Assembly: GCA_016801885.1 (NCBI GenBank)
Contig: CM028884.1
Location: 19,764,864 to 19,828,863, forward strand
Length of the DNA stretch: 64,000 bases
From: Toxotes chatareus
Lineage: Eukaryota > Chordata > Actinopteri > Toxotidae
Direction: 5' to 3'
The position numbers and the translations under genes were made by a program. This document shows, one piece after another, positions 32,821 through 49,300 of this stretch. The notes below the pieces were generated by a model. It made no database searches. It had not been told where the DNA came from and saw only the letters and a program-made list of their open reading frames with translations. Positions within the stretch are counted from its first letter, which is position 1, and each line of letters starts with the position of its first letter.

Positions 32821-34646
32821 AAATGTGAACCTATAAGTATTTGTTTTTGTTAACAAGGGTTTTCACAAAATCCTTCTACCGCATTAGTTTAGAGCTACTT
32901 CCAGATTATACCATGAGTATATGTTAATACTCATCAATGGCTGTGAACTAAAAGTGGATAATTGACTTCAAATAACAACAGCAAAAGAAAAAATCTTTCA
33001 TGAGTTTTTCTGACTCTGGGTTAGTAGGACACATAAACAGAAAAATAACTCAAAAATCACTTTATGGTAGAAGTGTGAGCCCTAACGTCTTCCTTTCCAG
33101 CACATTTTTGTTGTATTTTCACTCTTGCACGCTTAATCCACTGAAGATTTCATTCTAATTGGTAGAACAGTGGAAGCATTCATGACTGAACAGCTCTTAA
33201 TTACAGGTCTGCAAGAATTCATGTAGAGCTTAACAACAAACTGACAGTAAACACCTGCATCATAAAATCTGAATGTCAATCTTGTGTGTAGAGTAATATC
33301 AACAGAATTAGCAACTGGACTTTCCTAACCCACTTCATCATCATCTTCATCATCATCACCACCATAGCAAACAGTATTACACTCAAAATGTATTGTGTAA
33401 AATAGTAAAGAAAAGAAACACTGTTGTAACATTTTTTTTTTTCTTGGAAGAGCTGACTTTTTCTGTAGTGACACTTTCAGTTGTTAATCTCCGGCTACCT
33501 TCCAGTTTAAGAAGTATAGATGTGTCACCTCTTAACTGTTTTTTTGCAGAAAGAGAGAGGGGGGGGTGTGGATTTCAAAGTGCAATGCCAACACATCTGT
33601 GGAAAGTAGGCCTAACTCAGCTTAATCTGTCCACTCCATTTGAAAGCCAGAAGCAGAGCTTAGTCTGCATTTGAGTGAGGACGAGGGGAAAAAAAAGAGG
33701 ATAAATAAATAAATATAGGCTTTAAAGTTTGACCTCATCTATACGGTCACTTTCAAAAAGCTGTGTGCACTTACTGACTGGAATTTGAAACCTGACTTCT
33801 GACCTAAAGTATAATCATATCGCCTCTCTTTTTCAAAAAAAAGGAGGGAAAAAAGCAATGTTAGTATTGCATCCTTGAACATTTTGTCAGAATATGTTGT
33901 CAGTGTCTCCCAATCTCACATGGCCAGATTTCCAAATTTAGACGGATCCACATGGCATGATAAGACTGTAGATGCTATGTATCCGTGAAAGTGCTATGCT
34001 CTCAATGATTTTGGTGTGCTTACTGTCGCAGGTTTATTTTGTTCTGTTCTTGCACAGACTATATTTGCAGACAGACAATGTTGAAATGTTCTATATATGC
34101 ATAGTGTGGTTAGTGAAAGAATATGAATAGTCAGTCCTTTTTCTTTACAAAGCATTTCTTCAATTAACATGCCACTGGCAAAATGTAACACATAAGTTTT
34201 GCCAGTGAGAGAGCAATTAGCAGATAGCACACAAGACAAAAGTCCTTTCTCGCAGAATATTTAAACAGAACCACACCAGCCACCAGCTGCATTAAATTCT
34301 GTGTGGATGTTTTACAGAAAGCCTGTGTAGGATTTTTTTTGCAAATTTATAAAACCCCTGTGTTCACATTCTTCTGTTGTACAACTTTGTCATCATGAAA
34401 TTGAGTGCACATGACAGAGCATAACGTCCACTCGAACAATTATCCACACAGGAGTGATGTCACATGCCTTTTTTAACCTTGTTAGGAGAGAAATAAGACT
34501 AATTCTCTCCTTGGTCTTCCACCAGCAATGTCCTCAAAGCAGCTCTTGTTTCATTATGCGTAGCCATTACACACTGGTGTATATATAGTAAACCAATAAA
34601 GGTGATTAATAGAAGAACTATAGGTGGTCAAACACATGATTCACTT
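32821..34646. other. Intron spacer
   Basis: No gene recognised. A CAT/CAC trinucleotide stretch at 33,336-33,364 and a T-run at 33,431-33,443 are simple repeats. A G-rich run sits at 33,557-33,570. Nothing else stands out. Confidence 0.45.
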
Positions 34647-35073
34647 GTAGTGACTGAAGTATTCAGATCTTTAACTTAAGCAAAAGTAGCAATACAGCCA
34701 GGTAAAAATTCTCCATTACAAGTAAAGTCAAAACATTTGAAATGTTATTTAAATAAAAGCACAGTATTATGTCCCCCTGGAGTGTTATGATTTATGATCA
34801 TATGAATATTATTTATATGATTTGATCATCATCATAGATGAATTTACATATAAGTGATATTTTACAATTGTACTGTCTGTTTAATCTTCACCTGATGACA
34901 GGTTTTGTTGTTTGTAACTTGTCAAATATATGGAAAAGCTGAAAATATCTGCCTCTGTATTGCAGAGAAGTATAAGTAGAAAGTAGCATAAAAAGGAAGT
35001 ACAAGTAAAGTGAAGTAAAATTGTACTTACAACTACAGTGAGTGAATGTACTTTGTAACATTTCACACTACTG
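34647..35073 (+). repeat. Dispersed fish repeat (GAAGTATTCAGATC type), copy 1
   Basis: It begins GTAGTGACTGAAGTATTCAG, continues CTTAAGCAAAAGTAGCAATA and ACAAGTAAAGTCAAAAC, has the internal TAATCTTCACCTGATGACAG, and ends GAATGTACTTTGTAACATTT with CACACTAC. The ends GTAGTG and CACTAC are inverted copies. From memory this is one of the most common non-coding repeats of percomorph fishes, probably a non-autonomous DNA transposon. A partial second copy is at 55,092-55,235. Confidence 0.75.
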
Positions 35074-36321
35074 TTCAAACTGAGCGTTCACTTGTAATGT
35101 TGTGCGGTTGGGGAGGCATTATGTAGGATACAACTATTTTTTTACAACTATCTGTAGCTGCACATGTATCTAAATGACTGAGCTCTGCTGAGGCACTATA
35201 GAGACCTCTAATGTAGCATTTTTCTTTTATAAAAATGAGTATGTGTTTGTGAAGTGGCATATGTACATACTGAAGAGGTGAATGTTTAGTTATGTTATAA
35301 TCCCTAGTGATTTTATGACAGTGTTGATGATAAAATCCTTAGATTATGTTTAAAGCAGTACTTTATATGATGGAAGCACACTGTAAAGGGGGAATTCTTA
35401 AGAATATGTTGTGTCTTTTGACAAATATGGACTTTACTGTAAATATTATAGAGTCAGATCAGTCTATTGCTATAAGAGACAGAAAAAAATGAAATGAAAA
35501 GTCAAAATTAAGCACACATCAAACCTTTGCTTCAAGAATATGAAAATAGAGCGATTGCTGGTCACTTTTTGAAGCCAAGAGCATTACGATGAGAAAATGC
35601 AGGAATAATCAGAACAACAGAAGATAAGGACTCTCTAATGTGGTATTTCTGTTCAAGTACACTGAATGGTTGACTTAATTTTTTAGCAAACATATGGACT
35701 TCACTGAATATGCTTACATTTGCTACATTCCTATATCTGACAGATGCTTTCGAACATAGAGCGCTGGCTGGGAGATTCTCTAAATTAGTCATCTGCCCCA
35801 CACATTGCTCTAAATTAAAATCAGGATCAGTCAGGCACTTGAAGAGGGCCCAAGAGTTTGAGCTTTGTATTTTTTATTTCTGCTGCTGATGCACATTCTG
35901 TCATATTTCCCTCTAATGACAGTATGGTCTAATTCCGCTGACATTTTCCTCTTGTGTAATCTTTCCTTAACCAGTATCTAGTCACTCATGGCTTCCCTTT
36001 TGGGGGGAAAGTGAAGGAAGGTGAGTGCATTTCTCAGATTGAATCCCCAGATGTGTTTGACTCTAGATAAAGAGAGAAACTATTTTCATTTTCACCCGTA
36101 ACAGCCCAGAATCCTCCAGGACAGCAGTGAGTTATGCAGTTTTGTTGCAGAGAGGGGAAAGCCCATCCAGTGTAATGTATGTATAAGATTCCTTTATTGA
36201 AGGAGGGTGCTGTGGTCACACCACTGGGAGCCAGAGGCAAATGTTACTTTTCTATTCCCTTTTTGTTTCCAAAGGCAGACTGACATATGCATACAACTGC
36301 ACATCCAAAAAGAAAGATAAA
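35074..36321. other. Intron spacer
   Basis: AT-rich DNA with short frames only. No repeat family, RNA gene or exon recognised. Confidence 0.5.
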
Positions 36322-36628
36322 GTGGCCTAAAGGTTACAGAAGTGAACTTTTGACCAAAAGGTTGTTGGGTCCATCCTTAGACAGGCAAGATAAATTAGAC
36401 TGGGGAAGAGAAACCACCACTGAGGTGCCCTTGAGCAAGACACTTAACCCCCACTTGCTCCAGTGGGGTTGTTCAGTGAATAAGGCTGTTGTTGTACTTG
36501 GCAGCTTCCAAGGTGTAGCTGTGTGAACCTGTGTGAGTGTGGAGCGGAATATTCCTGGAAAATAGCATTTGTGCTCTGTAAATCTACCTTGGATAAGAAA
36601 AAAAAAAAAAAAGAAAAGAAAAGAAAAC
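36322..36628 (+). mobile_element. tRNA-derived SINE with poly(A)-rich tail
   Basis: The head has an A-box match TGGCCTAAAGG (36,323-36,333) and a degenerate B box GGTTGTTGGGTCC (36,360-36,372). The body has the core ACCACTGAGGTGCCCTTGAG followed by CAAGACACTTAACCCCC, which I know from many fish SINEs. The end, GGATAAG, is followed by A15 and an AAAAG-rich tail. Flanking A/G-rich DNA hides any target-site duplication. The minus-strand frames across it are shadows. Confidence 0.75.
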
Positions 36629-38605
36629 AGTCCACCAAGAGAAAGAAACATACATTGAGCTGTATCCATCTCTCCTGTGTGATATTTCGACAGAGGGTTG
36701 AAATGTAACTGCTGCTTTTGAGCCTTTTATGCAGATCAATATATTTAGATGCAGTTCTCTTAGGACTTTGTTGTTGGTTCCACGTGGATTCAAACACATT
36801 AGACTAAAAATAAAAGCAGAAATATGATTTTATGGGGATTTTGAAGGATTTCCATTAAAGCCCACAGTAATGAACAACATGGATAATAAAAGGGGCATTT
36901 CAAACATTTAATGTTAACAAAGCAACTCTAGTAGGTATCTCTTGTTCCAGATGAGAGCTTTAGCTATCTTGGTAGCAGCATTGGGAGAGGTTTGATCCTT
37001 CTGATTGAACTGTAGCAGATCATAGAAGTAAGTATAAATTATTCCCCATGATGAATTGGATGAAGAACATTGATTAATTGGTGTTAAGACTAATTATATA
37101 TTTTCTTAAATCTGTACTACATCATTAATAGATTCTCTTCATCATGACAACAAAGAGCAACAACAATTAGCATGGATAGCATGTGATTTTCTCTGCCGCA
37201 GAGTACAATGAGAGATATGAGTGAATTAGTAGACATATAATGCTCTTCGGGGACCTAATTAGATAAGAAGTTGTGATGTATGGCTGCTGGAGGGATGTGT
37301 GTCAACCCACTCTTGTTCAATGTATAGACTGCAGATTTGTATTGATTGTATGCTTTGTCTTGTGCCTCGGGCATCAGCACGCTACAGTGTAAGCTGTGTG
37401 CCTTGCCTTTGTCTAGTGAATTGAGCAGATAAGGGTTGTGATAAATCTGCCCGAGAATAAGCTGTCATAGAGGTGCCGCACATGGGAATATTTAACGCAA
37501 ACATAAAATATGGCTTGTCTGTTGTTTTATCGTCAAGGGTATAAGAAATGGCAGGGTTTTAAAACACTCTCACTTCCTTATTTTTGCACTTTTCTATCTC
37601 TGCAGCCTTCGCATGCACAGAAGCTTACAGTCCTGCTCATCTTTGTTAGGGCCATGGAGCGGACAAAAAAAGGAAAAAAAGAGATGCTTTGCACGGAATG
37701 GTGAACCAGCACCTTATCGCCACTCAGGAATATGCAGAGGTGTAAAACATTTGGCTAGCTTATTTAGATGAAATGATTTAGTCCTGGTTGTGCAGAGTTA
37801 GCGAGGGCTGAATCAAGTAGTGTGTTTGGGATGAGGTGAAAATTGGTTTCCCCTATCTTACAGAGCACATAGAGACCCAGCCTGGTTTCCTCTCTTTCCA
37901 CAGACTCCCCTCCGACGATAACGTGCCCTGATAATGGATATATGCACCCAGATTTATTTTCTATTTCCTGCCACAACTGCTTTTCCAGGAAACTTCTTTT
38001 TTTTAATGTATGAGCTTTATGGCTGTTTTCAGTTGTGACATTCAGAAGGCAGAGCTCCAGTACCAGAGGAAGGATGGGTACATTTGACATGCAAAAAAGA
38101 CAGGAGGATGCTCTTTTGAGGGCTGCAGGTTTTACTGTAACATATACAGGGAGGCTCAAATGGAAGCTGAGATGCAAAGGAAGGGGAACTTTATCCACTC
38201 TGTTGACTTGTCTGCCTTGGTTGTCTGCCCATGGAGGTTTTATCTCACTTATCATCATTGCAGGAAACTAATATAGAACACTGCATTACGGGAGTTTCTC
38301 TGTTGCTGGAGTGGACCTTGTCAAAAGGTTTATAAAGTTCAAGTTTGCCAAATCATGTGAGACACACATAACTGGATGTAACAGCAGAGCCTCTCATTTG
38401 CCCCCCCCCCCCCACATCTAATTTTTAAAAAGCTGTGGCTCCCTCTGTCATGTGACATGTGACCCTGTTACAGGCTTGGTAGGGTGTTTCAGTGTCCCAG
38501 AAACCAGCCCAGCCTCTGTCTGCAGAACAATGAGGTTCCTTCACCACCACAGACTCTGGACTGTGGTTGCCCCAGGCCATACATCACATGGAGTCCCTCA
38601 TGAAT
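36629..38605. other. Intron spacer with a possible regulatory island
   Basis: A 164-codon ATG frame on the minus strand (37,764-38,258) has no recognised domain. The stretch 37,040-37,310 has many TAAT/ATTA homeodomain-type cores (GATTAATTGG, GACTAATTAT, CAATTAGCATGG, CTAATTAGATAAG) in otherwise complex sequence, and may be an enhancer. A run of 13 C lies at 38,401-38,413. Confidence 0.4.
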
Positions 38606-38683
38606 GGCTCGTGTGTGTGTGTGTGCGTGTGTGTGTGTGTTTATGTGTTTGTGTGTTATATACGTGTGTGTGTGTGTGTGTCG
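38606..38683. repeat. Imperfect (TG)n microsatellite
   Basis: TG dinucleotides with interruptions (TGCGTG, TTTATG, TTATATACG) over about 75 bases. A shorter (TG)n run follows at 38,800-38,822. The frames of Cys-Val repeats through it are artefacts. Confidence 0.9.
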
Positions 38684-39429
38684 GTGTGCTGATGATGGGA
38701 CTTTATTCCCTCAACACTTATTCAACATTGCTCTAAGATGTTCACCCATAGAGATCAGTGGTTGCCTTGTTCTGGTTCATATCTTCTCAGTAGGAAGTGC
38801 GTGTGCATGTGTGTGTGTGTGTCCACTTATTAATAGCCCAGCCTCTGGGATGATATTCATAACCAGAGCAGGACAGAGGGGATTTAATGTAACACACTGG
38901 GCAGATTGAACTGATTAATATCTTAGAGGAGCATGTTCTTTGATCTTGTGTTTACTTTGTGATTAGGAACTCACAGTTTGAAGCCAAATGCCCTTCTGCG
39001 TTCTACGGACAAAGAAAGGCATTATTGATTAGTAAAGGGCACGTGGTTTGTGGAGCATCTATTATTCTGACATGATGCTAGCTATATTTTATTAGGATTA
39101 GGATAACACTCTGTATGCTGTATGTACTGCAAAAAAATATTTATCCAGTATAATGCAAATTATTGAGTCCTAAAATGTGATTTTCTTTAAAAAAAAAAAA
39201 AAAAGTTTTAGATTTTACATGGCTATATGTCTTGTTTCAGAAAAACTAACCCAGACTACAAATATCTACCGGCTGCCATTCATATTTTAGTGTTTAAATT
39301 TCAGTTGACCAGACACTTTGTTGGACACTGACCTTTAGCATAATATTTTTTCAGTAAGGATTAAAAAAATGCCAGTCTTTACAATCATACGGTATAGGCA
39401 GATGGACATGGCACAAGTTATGATATGGC
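38684..39429. other. Intron spacer
   Basis: No gene or repeat family recognised apart from the short (TG)n run at 38,800 and an A-run at 39,189-39,204. Confidence 0.5.
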
Positions 39430-39690
39430 AATGTTGGTCAGTCCACCCCTTTGGTCCAGACCACTGGATGTTATTCATGGTCCCCAGAGGATGAATCCTG
39501 TTGGGATGTTTCATCTAGCGCTATCTTCAGGGCAAGTTATAATTCGTCCAATACTTTGGTTCATGACCACATGTCTGCAACACTGCCATCAGCCTCAGCT
39601 GTATTTTATGTTTAGTGCTAATTACCAAATGTTAACATGCTAAAACAATAAACTAAGATGGTTAACAAGGCAGGCATTGTACATGTCACA
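39430..39690 (+). repeat. Dispersed fish repeat (TTAGTGCTAATTAGCAAATG type), copy 2
   Basis: Contains GGTCAGTCCACCCCTTTGGT, ATTCATGGTCCCCAGAGGAT, CCAATACTTTGGTTCATGAC, CATCAGCCTCAGCTGTATTT, TTAGTGCTAATTACCAAATG and AACTAAGATGGTTAACA. It belongs to the same family and orientation as 9,505-9,937 but keeps a partly different portion. It is truncated at the right end. Confidence 0.75.
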
Positions 39691-44256
<4,566 letters not shown>

Positions 44257-45143
44257 AAAATACTGTATACAACATATTCTTGATTGTTGGCATCTTGTTG
44301 TAAATTTGGCATTAAAAGTAAAACATCAGATTCCATCTAGAAGAAACGTTCATCTTTAAACTGATTCCATTATTGTTCACTGCTTGTTTCTTGCCGTTCT
44401 TGTACAAAGGTCACTCAATGTTGATTCTGTCAGTTGTCTTGACATGTGTTAACTGCTCTTTAAATTGTTCTCTGTCAGTCAAAACTCTGTAGTGAACTGC
44501 ATCCAACAATAGCACCTGTATCATCTGCTCCATATGTAACCAAACAGCTGTTTCTGACAACTGTGGTGAATTAGCCCCTTTTAACAAGAGCGACTTGTGA
44601 AATTGATTCCCAAGCCATTTTCTTCTTGTACATTGTACTTTTTCATTGAACCTGGTTCGCTGGCACTGGATATTTTTTGTTAAAGAAGCACACATGATAA
44701 GATAGGCTGACCCAGCAGTAATTTGTGTATTATTAGTCTGTGGAAAATGCCCAAATGTTCCAAAACAGCAGAAACAGAAATATTCCAGTCGATGATCTAT
44801 GAACACAGAGCACAAGGAATTCACAATTGAATGGGCATCAGTTATTTTAAGAAATAGATGTTTCAAAACACTGCACACAGACACTGCACATTCAGCTTTT
44901 TAGAAAATCACAAAACCATTTAAATAATTATCTATTTGAAATTTCAGGAACGTAATACATGCTCTGGACTGTTTGAGCCTTTGAACAAAATAATCCAAAA
45001 AGTCCTACTTGCATTAACAAGAAAACAACTAAATAGTCTAACTGGAACTGTAAGACTATTTAAATTTTACCATTGCTATTTCAATTTCATCAAATAAACC
45101 AACATGTTAGAGCTTATAGTTGCTTGTGTTGCTTCATAGTATA
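44257..45143. other. Intron spacer before the Tc1 copy
   Basis: Contains the unexplained minus-strand frame (44,411-44,881). Otherwise AT-rich with no recognised feature. Confidence 0.4.
44411..44881 (-). other. Unexplained 157-codon open frame, minus strand
   Basis: The frame stays open for 157 codons in AT-rich DNA. It begins only at a GTG; an in-frame ATG comes much later (near LIMCAS). Its composition is complex rather than repetitive, with several cysteines and a segment NEKVQCTRRKWLGNQFHK. I recognise no family. It may be chance or the remnant of a transposon or processed gene. No splice sites or polyadenylation pattern support a live gene. Confidence 0.15.
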
Positions 45144-46326
45144 CAGTGCATTTAGAGTGTTCAGACACTTTGTTATGACACTTGAAATTTAGACCAGGTG
45201 TCTCCAATTTCTCTTAATCATTTTTAAGCTGTTTCTACATGATGATTGGAGTACACCTGTGGTAAATTCAACTGATTGGACATGATTGGGAGAGGCACAC
45301 ACCTGTCTTTATAAGGTCTCACAGCTGACAGTGCATATGAGGGCAAAAACCAGACCATGAGGTTGAAGGAGCTGTCTGCAGAGCTCAGATGCAAGATTGT
45401 GTTGAGGCACAGATCAAGGGAAGGCTACAAAAAAATATTTTGCACTGAAGGCTCTCAAGAGCACAGTGGCCTCCATAATTCTCAAATAGAAGGAGTTTGA
45501 AACTATCAGGACTCTTCCTAGAGCAGACGTCCTGGTCAAACTGACCGATCAGGGGAGAGGGACCTTGGTAAGAGAGGTGACCAAGAACCCGATGGTCAGT
45601 CTGGCTTAGTGCCAGAGATCCTGTGTGGGAGAAACTTCCAGAAGGAAAGATTGCTTGGAGTTTGAACAAAGCACCTAAAGGACTCTTAGACAGTGAGAAT
45701 CAAGATTTTCTGGTCTGAAGAAACCAAGACTGAACTGTTTGGCCTCAATTGTAAGTGTCATGAGCACTCAGGATCTCAGACTGGGTCAAAGGTTCACCTT
45801 GAAACAGGAATATGACTATAAGCACAGAGTCAAGACATTGCGGGGGCAGCTTGCAGACAACCTTGTGAATGTCCTTGAGTGGCCCAGGCAGAGCCCTGAC
45901 TTAAACCCAATTGAACATCTCTAGAGACTCCAGAAAAAGGCTGTCCACCAACGGTCTTCATCCAACCTGACAGAGCTTGAATGGGTCTGCAGAGAGGAAT
46001 GGCAGGAACTCCCCAAACCTCCAGGTTTGCAAATCTCGTTGCATCATGCCTAGGAAGACTTGTGGCTGTGATTGTTGATAAAGGTGCGTCAATTAAGTGC
46101 TGAGTAAAGGGTCTGAATACTTATGTCAGTTCAATATTTTTTTAATACATTTGTAAAAAAAAAAATAGAAAATCCAAAAATTCTGTTTTTGCTTCACCAT
46201 TATGGGGCACTGAGTGGCAATTGATGAGGGAAAAAAATTAATTTAAAGGATTTTATCATAAGGTTGCAACATTATAAAATTTGAAAAAAGAAAGTGAAGA
46301 GGTCTGAATACTTTCTGAATGCACTG
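45144..46326 (+). mobile_element. Degenerate Tc1/mariner-type DNA transposon
   Basis: The ends are inverted copies: CAGTGCATTTAGAGTGTTCA at the left, and GTCTGAATACTTTCTGAATG followed by CACTG at the right. The right end, read in reverse, gives CAGTGCATTCAGAAAGTATT. A TA target dinucleotide precedes the left end (45,142-45,143); at the right TT stands where TA is expected. At about 1.18 kb it is shorter than a full fish Tc1 of this type (about 1.3-1.6 kb), because of internal deletions. It encodes only a broken transposase and cannot move by itself. Confidence 0.9.
45357..46103 (+). pseudogene. Broken Tc1-type transposase
   Basis: From ATG 45,357 the N-terminal helix-turn-helix region is recognisable (LKELSAELRCKIVLRHRS, then EGYKK). 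After a shift, WSEETKTELFG marks the first catalytic block near 45,711, where the usual Asp is Glu. YDYKH at 45,811 keeps the second Asp, and SPDLNPIEHL near 45,892 keeps the catalytic Glu of the DD34E triad. A TAG (45,922-45,924) replaces the Trp normally next to it. The end reads LVAVIVDKGAS before TGA 46,101-46,103. About 747 bases remain of the roughly 1,020 expected, in several frames, so no active enzyme can be made. Confidence 0.85.
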
Positions 46327-49300
46327 TTTATCCTTGAACATTCAATCTCAACACTATTTTATATCCCATTGGGTTTAATACTGTTTTCACTTTTGTTTTA
46401 AAGGTGTAGCCACAAAGACCAGTGCAAAGTGCTAGGTCACATGCATAAGGTCGATGAGGCTCACTATTTTCACTCGAATTGGCACAGCTCACAGTACTGT
46501 GGGGTTGTGGAGCGTAAATTGAAGGGGTGTGGTGATTAATCATTGTGTCCTCACCCATTTACATAACTGGCTGTGGTGTTGTTACATTATAGAGGTGGGA
46601 CTGCAACTGAGTGCATTGTTTTTAGCTAAAGAGTCACTTTTCACCAAAGCAGCAACATCTTTTCTAAGTGCCAAAACACCAAATAGTCACACAGGTCAGG
46701 AAAAACACCAACATGTACCAATTTGATGCAGCTCTCACTTGGCTCTGTGCTGCCACAGAAATAGAAACAACTGACTCCAGCTGCACTGCCAAAACATAGA
46801 GTCTTTTACTTTGGTTGACTCGTTCTTTGCAGAGTTGCAGTTTCTGTGCTCGTACTTAAGGGTGTACCAGTCCTATATCTGTAAATAAGTTGCTAACCTG
46901 TTTTGCTATGCAATTTTTGTAATTGTAATTTTTGTAAAGGCTGAAGTGTGCTTAATAGACAGCTCTTGACAGATATTTGAAAATCCTGAGCGCCCCACTT
47001 TGGTTTGGCCAGGTGTATGGTCAAGATGGCAGCTAAGACAGAGGAAAAGTGAAGGATGTACTGTGTTTTTGTATTGTTAAATTGCAACTGATCTATAAAA
47101 TCAGGTGGATTTTTTTTCGACTGATCTGCACAGAGTCACACAGTCAGGCATATGCTACATCCAAATTGGCAAGGATACTGTGCGTGCAGTTTATATTGAG
47201 CTTTGTTCTTGTAATAAACACATAAACAAGCAGATAAATAGAGCATGAAATTGAAACTCAACAATCAAGAGAAGTCTTCTCAGGAAACACCACATCATTT
47301 CCATCACTCACCATTCTACTGTCTAAACTGCAGGAAATAACAAAAGACTTTGAGCACTTTGTAGGCTTTTCTTTAAATTGTTGTTTGCCTCATTTTGGTG
47401 TTTTTGACCAGCTGTGACAGAAAGCTGCTCTGTCTGAGCTCTTCTTTTTAAGCCCTTCAAAACTTACAGCTTGTTTCCTAGGAATAAATTCATATTATAG
47501 TCAGTCCAAATGAATAGACTTCAGAAAATCCCACCGCAATTATACTTAATTCATAATTAATGCGGAGCAGACTGGGGACCTAATTTACACTTGCACATTG
47601 TCAGCTTCCCTGCATGTGCTTGTCATTCTGCATAAGAGTAAACATGGCTTGCTTTGGAAAGAAGGTGGCATCTCTCCACCTAGGCTCTGGGGAGCTTTGC
47701 ACTGTGGCACACATTTGTGCCATTAGATGATAAAAACAAAGGAAATGATCTGACTACCCAGCAACTCCAAAGAAGAGCAGGTGTGTGCAGCTGTGTTAAC
47801 AATAGGGAGTACCCTCTTATTGTGTTGTAGGCAACAGCCTCAGAAATATAACTGATGCCTTAACTTTGAGTTGATGGAAGAGAAAACAAAGACTTTGTTC
47901 ATCTGCAAGTCAGATCCTTAGAGCTCCTGATTATAACAAGACCTGAATACATCCATACACGTGTATACATGTATGTAAGTGGGTGTTTATGCGCACATGT
48001 CTCCTCATGCATGAGTTGTATCTGACTTTATGTTTATGTGTGTGTGTTTGAGAGAGAGAGAGAATGGGCGTCTTCGACAGTCTTTAGGAGTGTCATACTG
48101 AGATAGTGTGGCTCTTGATCTTTGTTGTTTGTGCTGCGGTGCTGTATTGTGCTGAGCTGTGCTTTGCTGTATAGAGTGGTATTTCTGATAGGGTTTGACG
48201 TTTTGCAGCCGATGTGCACAGACAGAGGCTGCTTTGGAAAACCACAGAGTATTAGTCCAATCACAGCACTGGCAGTCAGGCTGACATTCTGAATTTGTTA
48301 TTCTCCTTCATTCAAGCTCAAACAATCACTCATATCCTGTCCATGAGCCACCTCCATTGGATCAGACTGATCTGCTTGCACCCAGTCACAGGCTTGCATT
48401 CAGTGTCGTCTATGTACAGCTTGTTTGCTCCAAAAGCTGTCAAGAGTAGGGTTGTCAAGAACAAATTTTTGGATTGGAACCAGTTCCAAAGCTTTAAGAA
48501 ATGAGGACTCTCAAACAACAAATTTCTCAAAGCAATATTTTGATGTTTACTCTGCTATTTACATTGCCAATTATGCTCAAGTCCATATATATGTGCAGTG
48601 TTTACAATATGGCATACTGGAACCAGCACTTACAAGTGTGACTAAGCTCCAAAAACATAGTGATACGGTAAACTGCACTCCCTGTGTGAAAATAATTTCA
48701 TGGCAGAGAATCAAACATCTAAGACAAAACATTTACTGTAGTACAATTTAAAAAAAAAAAAAAAGTTTTTTTAATGTCTCTAGTCGTAGACTTAATGGTA
48801 GTTCAAGTTTAAACAAGTATACAGCAAAAACTGAACTCTATTAATAAATGTGTCTGTTAAGTCACACAGTGTTCCTACAGAGTGTATCAGGAAAACATTG
48901 CTTGACAATTTCTTTTGTTTTTACAGTATCTGCTCATGCAATATAATATCTGCTTGCTGCAAGTAAACTATAATGAAACATTTTATTGGTTAAATTTAGA
49001 CACTCACAGCACATGGTTGTTGTTAGGAAATGACCAAATGTTGGGACTCAGGACACAAACTCCAATCTCCAGTGTCAAACGACTTACAAGTTTTCTTTCA
49101 AAAAATTTATAAGCAGGGGTTGTTTTTTTTTCCTTAACCATATGCCTAATTCAGGCAAACTAATTCACAGGCACACTAATAGGCACTCACAACCCCACCT
49201 ACCCACACAGTACTTGAACTGAAATGGTTTCTCACGTGAGAAGTTTTAAATTTCTATTTGTAACAGTCTGTTTGGTTCTAATCGGAGGGTAGAGGCAGTG

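Noticed and set aside
36334..36799. Minus-strand frames of 71-117 codons
   Set aside because: They run across a SINE and its A-rich tail; Phe runs come from the poly(A).
37764..38258. 164-codon ATG frame, minus strand
   Set aside because: No domain or promoter context; such a length can occur by chance in a window this size.
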